A DNA stretch of 64,000 nucleotides from contig OZ243941.1 in NCBI GenBank assembly GCA_965214205.1, forward strand, positions 868,001 through 932,000, given 5' to 3'. This document shows, one piece after another, positions 17,721 through 27,639 of the stretch. The stretch comes from G963663315 sp965214205. Its GTDB lineage: Bacteria > Pseudomonadota > Gammaproteobacteria > Arenicellales > Poriferihabitantaceae. The position numbers and the translations under genes were made by a program. Numbering within the stretch: position 1 is the stretch's first letter; every line of letters begins with the position of its first letter. Under the pieces are notes generated by a model. It worked only from the letters and a program-made list of their open reading frames with translations, ran no database searches and was not told the DNA's origin.

Positions 17721-19790
17721 TCAGATCTGGATATATTCCCGTTTGTACGGGACTTCGTCGATGTCTACGTTGCTGTCAAATTCCCGAGCGTAGCGATGGC
17801 CTTCGTATACCGCAGCCGCAATGGTTGAAGGGGCAAGACAGTCACCGATCCGCGTTACCGATTTGATGCCAGCCGACTTCAGGCCATCCGGGTCGCCGTC
17901 CAGATCAAAAAACAGACTGTCCCGCGGACGCCTCGCGGTCACCATGACCAGATTGTCGATGTCGAGCCGCTGACTTTGGCCGCTGACAATGTGCTTCAGT
18001 GTCACGTCTCCGCGCTGTATTGAAGCCAGCAGGAATTTCTCCTTTATGGTCACGCCGAGGTCATACAGCCGTGATTCGATGTGACCCTGTTCCAGGCTAT
18101 GATGCGTCCATGCGGAAACATCCGCCGCGGGGGTGATCAGGGTCGCTCTGGCGCCTTGGGCGGCCAGGGCTTCAGCGATTGCGCTACCCATATAATAGTG
18201 ATCATCGTCATAGATTGCGATATGGCCCGTTGCCGGGGTGTTCGCCATGACATCATCGGGAGTCAGCACGATTCCGTTTTCATCGCGGGGGATCGGATGA
18301 TAGTGGCTGCGCCCCATGCCCCGGTTATCCCATTTTGCGCCGGTGGCGATGACGACGCGCTGAATATCGAGTTCTTTGGCGAAATCCAGAACCTGTTCCT
18401 TGCTGAGGGCGCTTTGCAGGAAGATTTCAACCTGATCCAGCCTGTCTATCTGGCCCAGCCGGTAATCAACCACCCGTTGCCATGCAGACAGTCCGGGCAA
18501 TCCGCTCTCCATGGTCACCCGGCCGCCGGGAGAGTCGGCCGCATCGGCAACCACAACCCGGTAACCCCGCTTGCCCAGTGACATGGCCGCTTCCAGGCCG
18601 GCCGGACCGGCGCCGACAATCAGTACCGCGTCAGAAGAGGTCTTTGCGCGGATGGTTTCCGGGTGCCAGTCACGGCGATATTCTTCTCCCGAGGTCGGGT
18701 TCTGGGTACAACGGATCGGAATCATAGTATTGTCACTGACAATGCAGACATTGCATCCGATACATTCCCGGATGTCATTGATCCTGCCCTGTTCAATCTT
18801 TTTCGGTAGAAACGGGTCGGCAATCGAGGGGCGGGCGGCGCCGATCATATCGAGTACCCCCCGTTTTATCTGCGAGACCATGGTATCCGGCGAGGTGAAC
18901 CGTCCCACGCCGACGACCGGTTTTCCGGTGACCTGTTTGACGAACCGAATATATTCCTCCTGGAATCCCTCTTCGGAAAATCGGGAGGATTGTGAATCAT
19001 TCGCCCATCTGCTGATGTTGACATCCCAGATATCGGGGATCTCCGCCAGCATTTCCACGACTTCGCGCCCTTCGGAGCCGGATACCAGCCCGGTATCGCC
19101 GAGCAGCTCATCGACCGCGAAACGCAGGGCGATTCCACAATCGCCGCCGACCGCGTCTTTGGTGTCTTCGAGCAGCTCGCGCAGGAATCGAACCCGGTTT
19201 TCCAGGCTGCCACCGTACTCATCGGTGCGCCGGTTGTATTTCGGGGAGATGAAATGGAACGGAAGGGCGATGTCGTGGGCGGCATACACGTAAACGATGT
19301 CGTACCCGATCTGCTTGCAGCGCAGCGCGGCCTTGCGGTGCCATCGGCGCACATTGGCGATGTCTTTCTTGCCCATGCAGTAAGGCTGGATCGGATCCAT
19401 TGAGCCAATAATCATTCCCGACGCGGACATGGTCGGCAGGCGGCTGTGTCCGTTGTGCGCCGCGTGTCCATAGAAACCGAGTTCGACGGCCGCCAGCGCG
19501 TCATGTTGATGAATCGCGTCGACACTCAGGCGCAGTCGCTTCATGTCCTCCGCGTCCCACAGCTTGGCTTCGACGTAAGGAGTCGAATCAGAGGCCGGAT
19601 GGATGTCGGTTTCCTGATTGGATACCACGGCCCAGCCGCCCTCGGCTTTGATGCCGCGAAAGGCGGCCTCGCCTTTGGGAGACAGATAGCCGAGACCGTT
19701 GCAATGGGGCACTTGGTAGAAGCGGTTTTTTGCCGTTACCGGACCGATCCGGACCGGCTCGAAGAGGATGTCATATCTGGGGTCACGCAT
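17721..19790 (-). CDS. Trimethylamine/dimethylamine dehydrogenase-like iron-sulfur flavoprotein
   Basis: A 689-residue old-yellow-enzyme-type oxidoreductase with the TMADH layout: an FMN TIM barrel, a 4Fe-4S cluster in CIGCNVC...RC near residue 345, and a C-terminal ADP-binding fold starting VLIVGAGPAGLEAA. NRFYQVPHC places Cys30 where TMADH attaches 6-S-cysteinyl FMN, which points to the amine dehydrogenase branch and not to 2,4-dienoyl-CoA reductase. In my by-eye alignment the TMADH aromatic Tyr60 is Glu60 here, so the substrate may differ from trimethylamine. It lies 36 bases after a glutamine-synthetase-like gene on the same strand. Confidence 0.8.
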   Translation of the reverse strand: MRDPRYDILFEPVRIGPVTAKNRFYQVPHCNGLGYLSPKGEAAFRGIKAEGGWAVVSNQETDIHPASDSTPYVEAKLWDAEDMKRLRLSVDAIHQHDALAAVELGFYGHAAHNGHSRLPTMSASGMIIGSMDPIQPYCMGKKDIANVRRWHRKAALRCKQIGYDIVYVYAAHDIALPFHFISPKYNRRTDEYGGSLENRVRFLRELLEDTKDAVGGDCGIALRFAVDELLGDTGLVSGSEGREVVEMLAEIPDIWDVNISRWANDSQSSRFSEEGFQEEYIRFVKQVTGKPVVGVGRFTSPDTMVSQIKRGVLDMIGAARPSIADPFLPKKIEQGRINDIRECIGCNVCIVSDNTMIPIRCTQNPTSGEEYRRDWHPETIRAKTSSDAVLIVGAGPAGLEAAMSLGKRGYRVVVADAADSPGGRVTMESGLPGLSAWQRVVDYRLGQIDRLDQVEIFLQSALSKEQVLDFAKELDIQRVVIATGAKWDNRGMGRSHYHPIPRDENGIVLTPDDVMANTPATGHIAIYDDDHYYMGSAIAEALAAQGARATLITPAADVSAWTHHSLEQGHIESRLYDLGVTIKEKFLLASIQRGDVTLKHIVSGQSQRLDIDNLVMVTARRPRDSLFFDLDGDPDGLKSAGIKSVTRIGDCLAPSTIAAAVYEGHRYAREFDSNVDIDEVPYKREYIQI

Positions 19791-19826
19791 TTTGCAGTCC
19801 GGTTTTTACGCTCATGGCGCTAAAGT

Positions 19827-21185
19827 TCACAAATACCAGTGGCTTCGGGCATCCCCGGATTCGATGAATGCGCGGTATTCACTCAGCTTGCAACTGGTAT
19901 AGGCACGAATATATTCTTCTCCAAAACAGTCTGACAATACCCGGCTCTGACGGCTGCGGGTCTGCGCCTCAGTCAGATCGAAAGGAATGTCGGGATCCAG
20001 CATCGAACCGGCGTTGCCCTCGCTGGGCGGTCCGGGGGCAATCTGCCGGATGATGCCATGGTACATGCCAGCCAGTATCGCGGCAAGAGTCAGGTAAGGG
20101 TTGGCATCCGCGCCTGCGACGCGATGTTCGAACCGTCGGGCGGCCCCCGGACTTTTCGGGATTCGCAGCGCCACGCTGCGGTTCTCAAACCCCCAGCTTG
20201 CAGTGACCGGAGTATAGGTGTTCGGTGCAAACCGGTCGTAGGAATTGACGTTCGGGGCGAAAATCCCCATGGATTCCGCCAGGATGTCCGTTAACCCGCC
20301 GATGCTGTGCATCAGCGTCTCACTGGCGCATTGCGGGGTTCCGTATTGCCCTTTGCCATCGAACACATTATTGCCTTGTTCATCCAGCAGGCTGACATGC
20401 AGATGCAGTCCGTTGCCGGAATTTTCAATCCGGGGTTTGGCCATGAAAGTCGCCTGGTAGCCTCGTTTACGCGCGATCCCCTGTACGGCCCGCCTGAACA
20501 GGACGCAGTGGTCTGCCGCTTCCATCGGGTTGTCACTGTGCTTGAGATTGATTTCAAATTGTCCGGGCGAGTATTCCGCGGAAATGGCGCCGGCGGTCAC
20601 GCCCTGCAGCGCGCAGGTCGAGACGACCTCGTCGAGATACAGGGCAAAATCCTCCACATCTTCCAGGCTGTAAACTTGAGTGGTATGGTGGCGTTGCCCG
20701 GTCAGGGGGCTTCGCGGCGGTTGCAATCCGTCCGACCGGTCCGCGTCGAACAGATAGAATTCCAGTTCGAACGCGACCACCGGACGGAGGCCAAGCCCGG
20801 CGAAACGATCCAGCATCCTGGCCAGTACGTTGCGGGGTTCATAGTAGTACGGTTCGCCATCCAGTCCCCGCAGGGTGAGCATCACCTGGGCCGTGGCAAC
20901 CTGTGTCCATGGAGCGGGTGTCAAGGTTCCCGGAACCGGGACCGCCAGCTGGTCGGGGTCGCCATCCGAAAACCCCAACCCCTCCGGGTCCATTGACTCA
21001 CCGGTGACCGCAAGCAGGAAAGACGATCCGGGACTCATCATACCTGACTCGAACACCTTGCCCGCCTCGGCAACGGGATAGCGCTTGCCGCGAATAACGC
21101 AGGACAGGTCACAATAAAACGCGTCCAGGTATTTCGTTTGCGGGTGAGTTTTGAGAAATTGCCCGAGTTCGGTGACAGCGCTCAA
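19827..21185 (-). CDS. Glutamine synthetase-like gamma-glutamyl ligase (PuuA/GMAS type)
   Basis: A 452-residue member of the glutamine synthetase superfamily with the metal-site motifs EFYLF (E in VVAFELEFY), SAEYSPGQFEINL, the NGLHLHVSL histidine loop, and RIPKSPGAARRFEHRVAGADANPYL. The sequence and length fit the gamma-glutamylpolyamine or gamma-glutamylmethylamide synthetases better than true GlnA, which has a distinct N-terminus and adenylylation tyrosine. Its position between ddl and a TMADH-like flavoprotein makes glutamylation of an amine a reasonable guess. The amine acceptor cannot be read from the sequence. Confidence 0.8.
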   Translation of the reverse strand: MSAVTELGQFLKTHPQTKYLDAFYCDLSCVIRGKRYPVAEAGKVFESGMMSPGSSFLLAVTGESMDPEGLGFSDGDPDQLAVPVPGTLTPAPWTQVATAQVMLTLRGLDGEPYYYEPRNVLARMLDRFAGLGLRPVVAFELEFYLFDADRSDGLQPPRSPLTGQRHHTTQVYSLEDVEDFALYLDEVVSTCALQGVTAGAISAEYSPGQFEINLKHSDNPMEAADHCVLFRRAVQGIARKRGYQATFMAKPRIENSGNGLHLHVSLLDEQGNNVFDGKGQYGTPQCASETLMHSIGGLTDILAESMGIFAPNVNSYDRFAPNTYTPVTASWGFENRSVALRIPKSPGAARRFEHRVAGADANPYLTLAAILAGMYHGIIRQIAPGPPSEGNAGSMLDPDIPFDLTEAQTRSRQSRVLSDCFGEEYIRAYTSCKLSEYRAFIESGDARSHWYL

Positions 21186-21206
21186 TGGTCAGGTCCGGTT
21201 TTCAGA

Positions 21207-22364
21207 TTACGGATAACCTGGTAATGTGCGTTTCAATGATTGTTTCGACTCGAAATGCGCGATGGCGAGTTCGATCAGCTTGTCAATCAGGTCTTCGTAG
21301 GCGATGCCGGAGGCGGCCCACAGCTTCGGATACATACTGATCGGGGTGAACCCCGGCATGGTATTGATTTCATTCAGTATGACCTCGTTCGAATCCTTGT
21401 CAACAAAGAAATCCACCCGCGCTAGTCCGCGCCCGTCAATCGCTCTGAAGGTCCGGATCGCGAGCGACTGAACCCTGCGGGTTGTTTCTTCATCCAATGG
21501 CGCCGGAATGACCAGTTGGCTTTTGTCGTCGACATACTTGGTATGATAGTTGTAGAACTCCGCGCCCGGAATGATCTCGCCCGCAACGGATGCTTGCGGA
21601 TTTTCGTTGCCCAGCACCGCGCATTCGATTTCCCGGCAGTTCTCCATGGACTGCTCGATCACGATCTTGTGGTCGAACTGAAATGCCAGACTGGCGGCCT
21701 CTGTCAATTCCCGGCGGTTACCGGCCTTGCTGATGCCCACGCTTGAGCCCATGTTGGCCGGTTTCACGAACATCGGATATTCCAGTTTTTTCTCGCTCAG
21801 GGCAACAATCCGGTTCTGGTCCCGCAGCCATTCGACTGACTCGGCAATCATATACGGCGCCTGGGGGATGCCGCTGGCGGCGAATACCATTTTCGCCAGA
21901 GCCTTGTCCATGGCCAGGGCGGAAGCGGCTACCCCGCATCCCACATAAGGCAGCCCGGCCGTCTCCAGCACCCCCTGCATGATTCCATCTTCACCAAACG
22001 GGCCGTGCAGAACCGGAAAAACCACATCCAGCATCGGAGTCCGGGCAGGAGCGTCGGGTTCGTCGGATTGTGTCATCGAGTCGGCCGGCCGGGTGACCAG
22101 ATTACCGCTGTCATGCAGCTCCAGTGATACCGCGGAGTCGGGGCAGCCCTGCACCTGCCGCAGTCGGGTGACCGAACCCGATGAAGTCAGGGCTTCGATA
22201 TCATCGCCCGGATGCCAGCCACCGGATTTATCAATACCGATCAGATGGACATGGTATTTTTCCCGGTTGATGGCTTTCTCGATTGATTTCGCCGAGGTGA
22301 CCGAGACTTCATGCTCACAGGATTGCCCGCCGAACAGGATGCCGAGATTAATTTTTCCCTTCAT
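21207..22364 (-). CDS. ddl: D-alanine--D-alanine ligase
   Basis: Joins two D-alanines for peptidoglycan precursors. The 385-residue protein has the Ddl N-terminal signature LFGGQSCEHEVSVTSA, an ATP-grasp domain (FVKPANMGSSVGISKA) and the metal-binding ending ARVDFFVD...EVILNEINTMPGFTPISMYP. Length fits the DdlA-type group, longer than DdlB. Its ATG overlaps the nuoN stop by 4 bases, so it is translated from the tail of the nuo transcript. That setting is unusual, as ddl is more often in the dcw cell-wall cluster; whether a second copy exists elsewhere cannot be seen. Confidence 0.93.
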   Translation of the reverse strand: MKGKINLGILFGGQSCEHEVSVTSAKSIEKAINREKYHVHLIGIDKSGGWHPGDDIEALTSSGSVTRLRQVQGCPDSAVSLELHDSGNLVTRPADSMTQSDEPDAPARTPMLDVVFPVLHGPFGEDGIMQGVLETAGLPYVGCGVAASALAMDKALAKMVFAASGIPQAPYMIAESVEWLRDQNRIVALSEKKLEYPMFVKPANMGSSVGISKAGNRRELTEAASLAFQFDHKIVIEQSMENCREIECAVLGNENPQASVAGEIIPGAEFYNYHTKYVDDKSQLVIPAPLDEETTRRVQSLAIRTFRAIDGRGLARVDFFVDKDSNEVILNEINTMPGFTPISMYPKLWAASGIAYEDLIDKLIELAIAHFESKQSLKRTLPGYP

Positions 22365-23824
22365 CGGATAAATTCAAGGATAACCTGATTACACAGTGAG
22401 ATGAGTGATCCGATCCAGGGCAATATGGCGATGATAATGAGGACATTGAGCGTCAGTACCGCCAGACCGTCCTTCATCCAGAGTATTGACCGATCAGACT
22501 GCGGCGCGTCGAAGTAAACCAGTTTGATAATTCTCAGGTAATAATAAGCTCCAATCACGGCCAGTATCACCGCAACGACCGCGACCCAGACCAGGCCGGC
22601 GTCAACCAATGCCTGTATGACCGACAGTTTCGCGAAGAAACCGGCGGCAGGCGGCACCCCGGCCATCGAAAACATCAGGATCAGAATGAACAGCGCCAGT
22701 ATCGGGCTTCTCTGGTTCAATCCTTTCAGGTCACTCAACTGATCGGACTCGAAGTTTTTGTCTGACAGAAGCAGGATCAGTCCAAATGCGCCGCAGCTCA
22801 TGGTGGCATAAATCAGGACATAAAACAGGGACGCGCCATACCCCTCGTCTGTTCCGCTCAGGATGCCCAGCAGGAAAAAACCCATGTGCGATATTGTGGA
22901 ATAGGCCAGCATTCTTTTCAGGTTGTCCTGGGCAATCGCGATAATGTTGCCGATCAGGATGGACAATAAAGCCATGACAATCAGCATCTGCTGCCACATT
23001 CCCTGAAGGTCTTCCAGTCCGCCCACCAGCAATCGCAATGTGAGCGCGAAAGCGGCGATTTTGGGGGCCGCCCCAATGAATGCGGTGGTTGAGGTCGGAG
23101 AACCGTGATAGACATCCGGAACCCACATGTGAAACGGTACGGCTCCCAGCTTGAAGCCGAGAGCGACCACGATAAACACGGTGGCCAGGATCAGCGCCAG
23201 ATTGTCGGGTTGCACATCGGCTACCGCGGCGCCCAATTCGGGCAGGCCCAGGACGCCGGTCAAACCGTACAGCAAAGACATGCCGTACAGCAGGATACTG
23301 GATGCCAGCGCGCCCAGCACGAAGTATTTCATGGCCGATTCAACAGCCAGGCTGTCATCCCGGTAAAAGGCGATCATCGAGTAAAGACACAGCGACATCA
23401 GTTCCAGGCCGAGATACAGGGTCAGCAAATGATTCGCCGAGGCCATGACCATCATCCCGCAAACTGAAAACAGTCCCAGTACGTAATATTCGTTCTGGAA
23501 AATGCCCCGATGCCGGTTATATTGCCGGCTGTAAATGAAAATGGCGGCAGACAGGATACAGATTGCGACCTTGAGCAGATCGGACATCGGGTCATCGACA
23601 AACAGTCCGTTGAATGCGGTCACTGACCGGGTTGAAAAGTCTGCAATGATCAGGGCGGCGGTCACCAGCAGGGAACCGATACTCAACCAGAAGCAGATTT
23701 CCTGACCTCTTTCCGGGTCCCCGGCCGGTTTGACAAACAGGCCCGCCATCAGGATAACCGAAGCCATGGACGCGATGAAAATCTCAGGCAGCGCCAGCGC
23801 TAAATTGAGTGTTTGAAGATTCAT
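22361..23824 (-). CDS. nuoN: NADH-quinone oxidoreductase subunit N
   Basis: One of the three Mrp-antiporter-like proton-pumping membrane subunits of respiratory complex I. The 487-residue protein is hydrophobic with about 14 membrane spans; family-typical stretches include YYVLGLFSVCGMMVMASANHL..., GLELMSLCLYSMIAFYRDD, and the broken-helix HMWVPDVYHGSPT region. It is the last nuo gene, 18 bases after nuoM, and overlaps ddl. Confidence 0.96.
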   Translation of the reverse strand: MNLQTLNLALALPEIFIASMASVILMAGLFVKPAGDPERGQEICFWLSIGSLLVTAALIIADFSTRSVTAFNGLFVDDPMSDLLKVAICILSAAIFIYSRQYNRHRGIFQNEYYVLGLFSVCGMMVMASANHLLTLYLGLELMSLCLYSMIAFYRDDSLAVESAMKYFVLGALASSILLYGMSLLYGLTGVLGLPELGAAVADVQPDNLALILATVFIVVALGFKLGAVPFHMWVPDVYHGSPTSTTAFIGAAPKIAAFALTLRLLVGGLEDLQGMWQQMLIVMALLSILIGNIIAIAQDNLKRMLAYSTISHMGFFLLGILSGTDEGYGASLFYVLIYATMSCGAFGLILLLSDKNFESDQLSDLKGLNQRSPILALFILILMFSMAGVPPAAGFFAKLSVIQALVDAGLVWVAVVAVILAVIGAYYYLRIIKLVYFDAPQSDRSILWMKDGLAVLTLNVLIIIAILPWIGSLISLCNQVILEFIR

Positions 23825-23842
23825 AATGGCGGGTCTACCCGA

Positions 23843-25336
23843 TTAACGGCATTCTGTCAGACATTTCGAGACCTCGACATGTTGCAACAGATTGTCGATG
23901 GACACATGCATCACATCGAGAACGGGATTCGGCCAGACACCCACTGCCAGCACCATCAATGCGAGAATGCCCAGCGTCAGGATCTCCCGGCGGTCAATAT
24001 CATTCAGCGCGGCGACCTCATCGTTCAGTACTTTTCCGTATACCACCCGTTTGACCATCCACAGGGTATACGCGGCGCCAAACACCAGAGTCAGCGCGGC
24101 AAAAATAGCGAACCAGGGATTGACCTTGAAGGAGCCGAGGATGACCAGGAATTCGCCGACGAATCCGGAGGTGCCGGGCAGTCCGGCATTGGCCATCGCG
24201 AACAATACCATGAATGCGGCAAAGATCGGCATTGGCGTCGCAATGCCCCGGTAACTGTCGATTCTGCGTGAGTGCAAGCGGTCATACAGTACGCCAACGC
24301 ACAGGAACAGGGCGCCGGAAATGAAACCATGGGAAATCATCTGCATCATCGCGCCCTCCACTCCCTGTGAATTGAAGACGAAAAACCCCAGCGTGACAAA
24401 ACCCATGTGGGAGATCGACGAATAGGCGATCAGTTTTTTCATGTCCTGCTGAACCAGCGCGACCAGGGCGATATAGACTATCGCGATCAGGGAGAGTCCG
24501 ATCATCAGCCATGCCAGTTGATGGCTGGCGTCGGGGGCGATCGGCATACTGAATCGAATGAAGCCGTAGCCCCCCATCTTCAGCATGATCGCGGCCAGGA
24601 TGACGGAGCCTCCGGTCGGCGCTTCGACATGGGCGTCGGGCAACCAGGTATGGACCGGAAACATCGGCACCTTGACGGCAAAGGCGGCGAAAAATGCCAG
24701 GAAGATCAATATCTGGGCATCCAGCGACAGCGGCAGGCGGTGAAAATCGAGAATGCTGAAACTTCCGTTGCTGGCATTGTACAGATAGATCAGGGCCACC
24801 AGCATCAGCAGTGAACCCAGCAGGGTATACAGGAAAAACTTGATCGTCGCGTAGATGCGGTTGGGTCCACCCCAGATTCCGATGATCAGGAACATCGGAA
24901 TCAGCATGGCCTCCCAGAAGACATAGAATAAAACCGCGTCCAGCGCGGAAAACACGCCGATCATGATGCCTTCCATAATCAGGAACGCGGCCATGTACTG
25001 CGCGACCCGCTCCTGGATGACCTGCCAGCCCGCGATCACAACGACCACGGTCAGCAGTGTGGTCAACAGGATCAACGGCATCGAAATGCCGTCCACCCCG
25101 ATTGAGTAGAAAATGTTGAATGGCTCTATCCACCGGTAATGTTCGACAAACTGCATTTGGGCAGTGGTCGGGTCGAACCCGGTATACAGGGGAATGCTGA
25201 GCAGGAATATTACAATCGAAAACCCGAGGGCGAGTTTGCGCGCGGTATCCGCGCGCCGGTCATCCCCGGTCGCCAGCACCAGCGCGCCGGCAAGGACAGG
25301 AAGCCAGATAAGTACGCTGAGCAGTTTATTTTCCAT
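23843..25336 (-). CDS. nuoM: NADH-quinone oxidoreductase subunit M
   Basis: Proton-pumping antiporter-like subunit of complex I, 497 residues. Recognisable by the conserved glutamate in FWEAMLIPMFLIIGIWGG, the FPVHTWLPDAHVEAPT broken helix and the lysine-bearing IAYSSISHMGFVTLG segment. About 14 membrane spans. It lies 39 bases downstream of nuoL, the largest gap in the operon's distal half. Confidence 0.97.
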   Translation of the reverse strand: MENKLLSVLIWLPVLAGALVLATGDDRRADTARKLALGFSIVIFLLSIPLYTGFDPTTAQMQFVEHYRWIEPFNIFYSIGVDGISMPLILLTTLLTVVVVIAGWQVIQERVAQYMAAFLIMEGIMIGVFSALDAVLFYVFWEAMLIPMFLIIGIWGGPNRIYATIKFFLYTLLGSLLMLVALIYLYNASNGSFSILDFHRLPLSLDAQILIFLAFFAAFAVKVPMFPVHTWLPDAHVEAPTGGSVILAAIMLKMGGYGFIRFSMPIAPDASHQLAWLMIGLSLIAIVYIALVALVQQDMKKLIAYSSISHMGFVTLGFFVFNSQGVEGAMMQMISHGFISGALFLCVGVLYDRLHSRRIDSYRGIATPMPIFAAFMVLFAMANAGLPGTSGFVGEFLVILGSFKVNPWFAIFAALTLVFGAAYTLWMVKRVVYGKVLNDEVAALNDIDRREILTLGILALMVLAVGVWPNPVLDVMHVSIDNLLQHVEVSKCLTECR

Positions 25337-25375
25337 ACGGAACCCTGCTATCCGGCATCAAGTCAAGTGTCATAA

Positions 25376-27337
25376 TCAAAACCAGACAAACAGTGTGATC
25401 AGGCTGAACAATCCGATAATCATCACAAAGGCGTAATGATAGGTATAACCGGTCTGGATTTTTCTCAAAGCAACTGAAATGGCGGCTACCGTATTGGCGG
25501 TTCCATTCACCAGCCCCCCGTCAATCAATCCGGCATCGACATTCTTGTACAGCAGTTTCCCGGACCAGACCGACCCCCTTGCGAACAGGGCCTGATAGAA
25601 ATCGTCAAAGCCGTACTTGTTTTGCAATACGCGGTAGATCGGTCCCGAGGCTTTTGCAAGAATCGTAGGTACTTCGGGATTATGGCAATAGCAATACCAG
25701 GCGCCGGCAATGCCGCCGATCGCCAGCCAGAAAGGCGGGGTCATTATACCGTGCAGGATCGCGCTGAATATCAGCGCGGCCCCGGTCTTGCCGGAATAGG
25801 CGTCGGCGATTTCCCGCGTGACATCATGACTGGCGAGAATGAACAGGGAGTCGCCGAAGTGTTCCCCGCTAATCACCGGGCCGAAGAAAACCAGACCGGC
25901 CAGGATCGAGGGAATGGCCAGCGCAATCAGGGGCAGCGTCACCACCGGAGGCGATTCATGCAGGTGCGACCGGGTCTGTTCGTCTGCCCGGTTTTTGCCA
26001 TGGAAGGTCATGAACAATAACCGGAAAGAATAGAAGGCGGTGACGAATACGCCGGATAGTACCGCGATATATGCGAATTGCGCCCCTGCGGTATCGCTGT
26101 GGCGGACCGCTTCGATAATCGCGTCCTTGGAGAAAAAACCGGCGAACGGAGGGACTCCGGCCAGCGCCAGCGAGCCGATCAGACAGGTCAGGTAAGTGAC
26201 CGGCATGATCGCTTTCAATCCACCCATTTTTCTCATGTCCTGCTCATGGTGCATGGCGATAATGACCGAGCCGGCGGCGAGAAACAGCAGCGCCTTGAAG
26301 AATGCGTGAGTACCCAGATGAAAGATTGCGATCTCATAAGCCGATACTCCCAGCGCCACCGTCATATAACCGAGTTGCGACAGGGTTGAGTAAGCGACCA
26401 CTCTTTTGATGTCATTCTGTACCAGGCCGACCAGAGCCATGAGGATTGCGGTGGTGGCGCCGACGATCAATACCACCGACAAGGCGGTTTCGCTCAACTC
26501 GAACAGGGGAGACATGCGAGCCACCATGAAGATCCCCGCCGTTACCATGGTCGCCGCGTGAATCAACGCCGAGATCGGGGTCGGACCCTCCATCGAATCC
26601 GGCAGCCAGACATGCAGCGGCACTTGCGCGGATTTACCCATGGCGCCGACAAACAACAGGATGCAGATGACGGTAATCCATTTCCATTCACCAAAGGGCG
26701 AGGCCACGGTGGCTTCCCCGTGCGCTGCGGCGTCGCCGAATACGGTGGCGTAATCGAGTGAACCGAACACGGCCAGAATGGCGGCTATCCCTAACAAAAA
26801 CCCGAAGTCACCAACCCGATTGACCAGAAACGCCTTCATGTTGGCGAAAATCGCGGTGTCCCGGTCAAACCAGAACCCGATCAGCAGATACGACACCAGC
26901 CCGACCGCCTCCCAGCCGAAAAACAATTGCAGGAAGTTGTTCGACATGACCAGCATCAGCATGGCGAAAGTAAACAGGGAGATGTAACAGAAGAATCGCT
27001 GGTAACCCGGGTCCTCCGCCATATAACCGATGGTATAGATATGAACCATCAGCGAGACAAAGGTGACGATCACCATCATCGTCGAACTCAACTGATCAAT
27101 CAGGAACCCGATCTGGAAAGGAATGCCGCCGCTGATTGCCCAGGTATACACAGTCTGGTTGGCGATGGCGCCGCCGCGAACATCGGCATAGACCCACACC
27201 GACAACACGAAAGCGATAGCCACCCCGGCGATGGTGATGGAATGCGACCCGCGGCGTCCGATGGCTTTGCCGAACAGCCCGGTCACGACCGAGGCAGCCA
27301 GGCAGATCAGGGGAATGGCGAGGTAGATATTCTTCAT
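25376..27337 (-). CDS. nuoL: NADH-quinone oxidoreductase subunit L
   Basis: The distal proton-pumping subunit of complex I, 653 residues, with the extra C-terminal lateral helix that spans the membrane arm. Motifs include FFGWEAVGLVSYLLIGFWFDR, VPLHVWLPDSMEGPTPISALIHAATMV and VAYSTLSQLGYM. Length is normal for NuoL. Its ATG overlaps the nuoK stop by 4 bases. Confidence 0.97.
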   Translation of the reverse strand: MKNIYLAIPLICLAASVVTGLFGKAIGRRGSHSITIAGVAIAFVLSVWVYADVRGGAIANQTVYTWAISGGIPFQIGFLIDQLSSTMMVIVTFVSLMVHIYTIGYMAEDPGYQRFFCYISLFTFAMLMLVMSNNFLQLFFGWEAVGLVSYLLIGFWFDRDTAIFANMKAFLVNRVGDFGFLLGIAAILAVFGSLDYATVFGDAAAHGEATVASPFGEWKWITVICILLFVGAMGKSAQVPLHVWLPDSMEGPTPISALIHAATMVTAGIFMVARMSPLFELSETALSVVLIVGATTAILMALVGLVQNDIKRVVAYSTLSQLGYMTVALGVSAYEIAIFHLGTHAFFKALLFLAAGSVIIAMHHEQDMRKMGGLKAIMPVTYLTCLIGSLALAGVPPFAGFFSKDAIIEAVRHSDTAGAQFAYIAVLSGVFVTAFYSFRLLFMTFHGKNRADEQTRSHLHESPPVVTLPLIALAIPSILAGLVFFGPVISGEHFGDSLFILASHDVTREIADAYSGKTGAALIFSAILHGIMTPPFWLAIGGIAGAWYCYCHNPEVPTILAKASGPIYRVLQNKYGFDDFYQALFARGSVWSGKLLYKNVDAGLIDGGLVNGTANTVAAISVALRKIQTGYTYHYAFVMIIGLFSLITLFVWF

Positions 27338-27639
27338 CCTTTCAGGGTATCCAGTTCTTCAACATTGATGGTTTGCCTGCTCCTGAACAATACGATCAGG
27401 ATTGCGAGTCCGATCGCCGCCTCCGCCGCGGCTACGGTCAGGATGAAGAACACGAACACCTGGCCCGCGATATCATTCAGATAGTATGAGAAGGCGACGA
27501 AGTTCAGGTTGACCGCAAGCAGCAACAGTTCAATCGCCATCAGCAGGATCACGACATTCTTGCGGTTCAGGAATATCCCGACGACACTGATCGCAAACAG
27601 GATCGCTCCTAAAATAAGGTAATGGGAGAGTGGAATCAT
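27334..27639 (-). CDS. nuoK: NADH-quinone oxidoreductase subunit K
   Basis: A small three-helix membrane subunit of complex I, 101 residues, the normal length. It carries the two conserved membrane glutamates, in AIELLLLAVNLNF and AAAEAAIGLAI. It overlaps nuoJ and nuoL by 4 bases each, indicating tight translational coupling. Confidence 0.97.
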   Translation of the reverse strand: MIPLSHYLILGAILFAISVVGIFLNRKNVVILLMAIELLLLAVNLNFVAFSYYLNDIAGQVFVFFILTVAAAEAAIGLAILIVLFRSRQTINVEELDTLKG

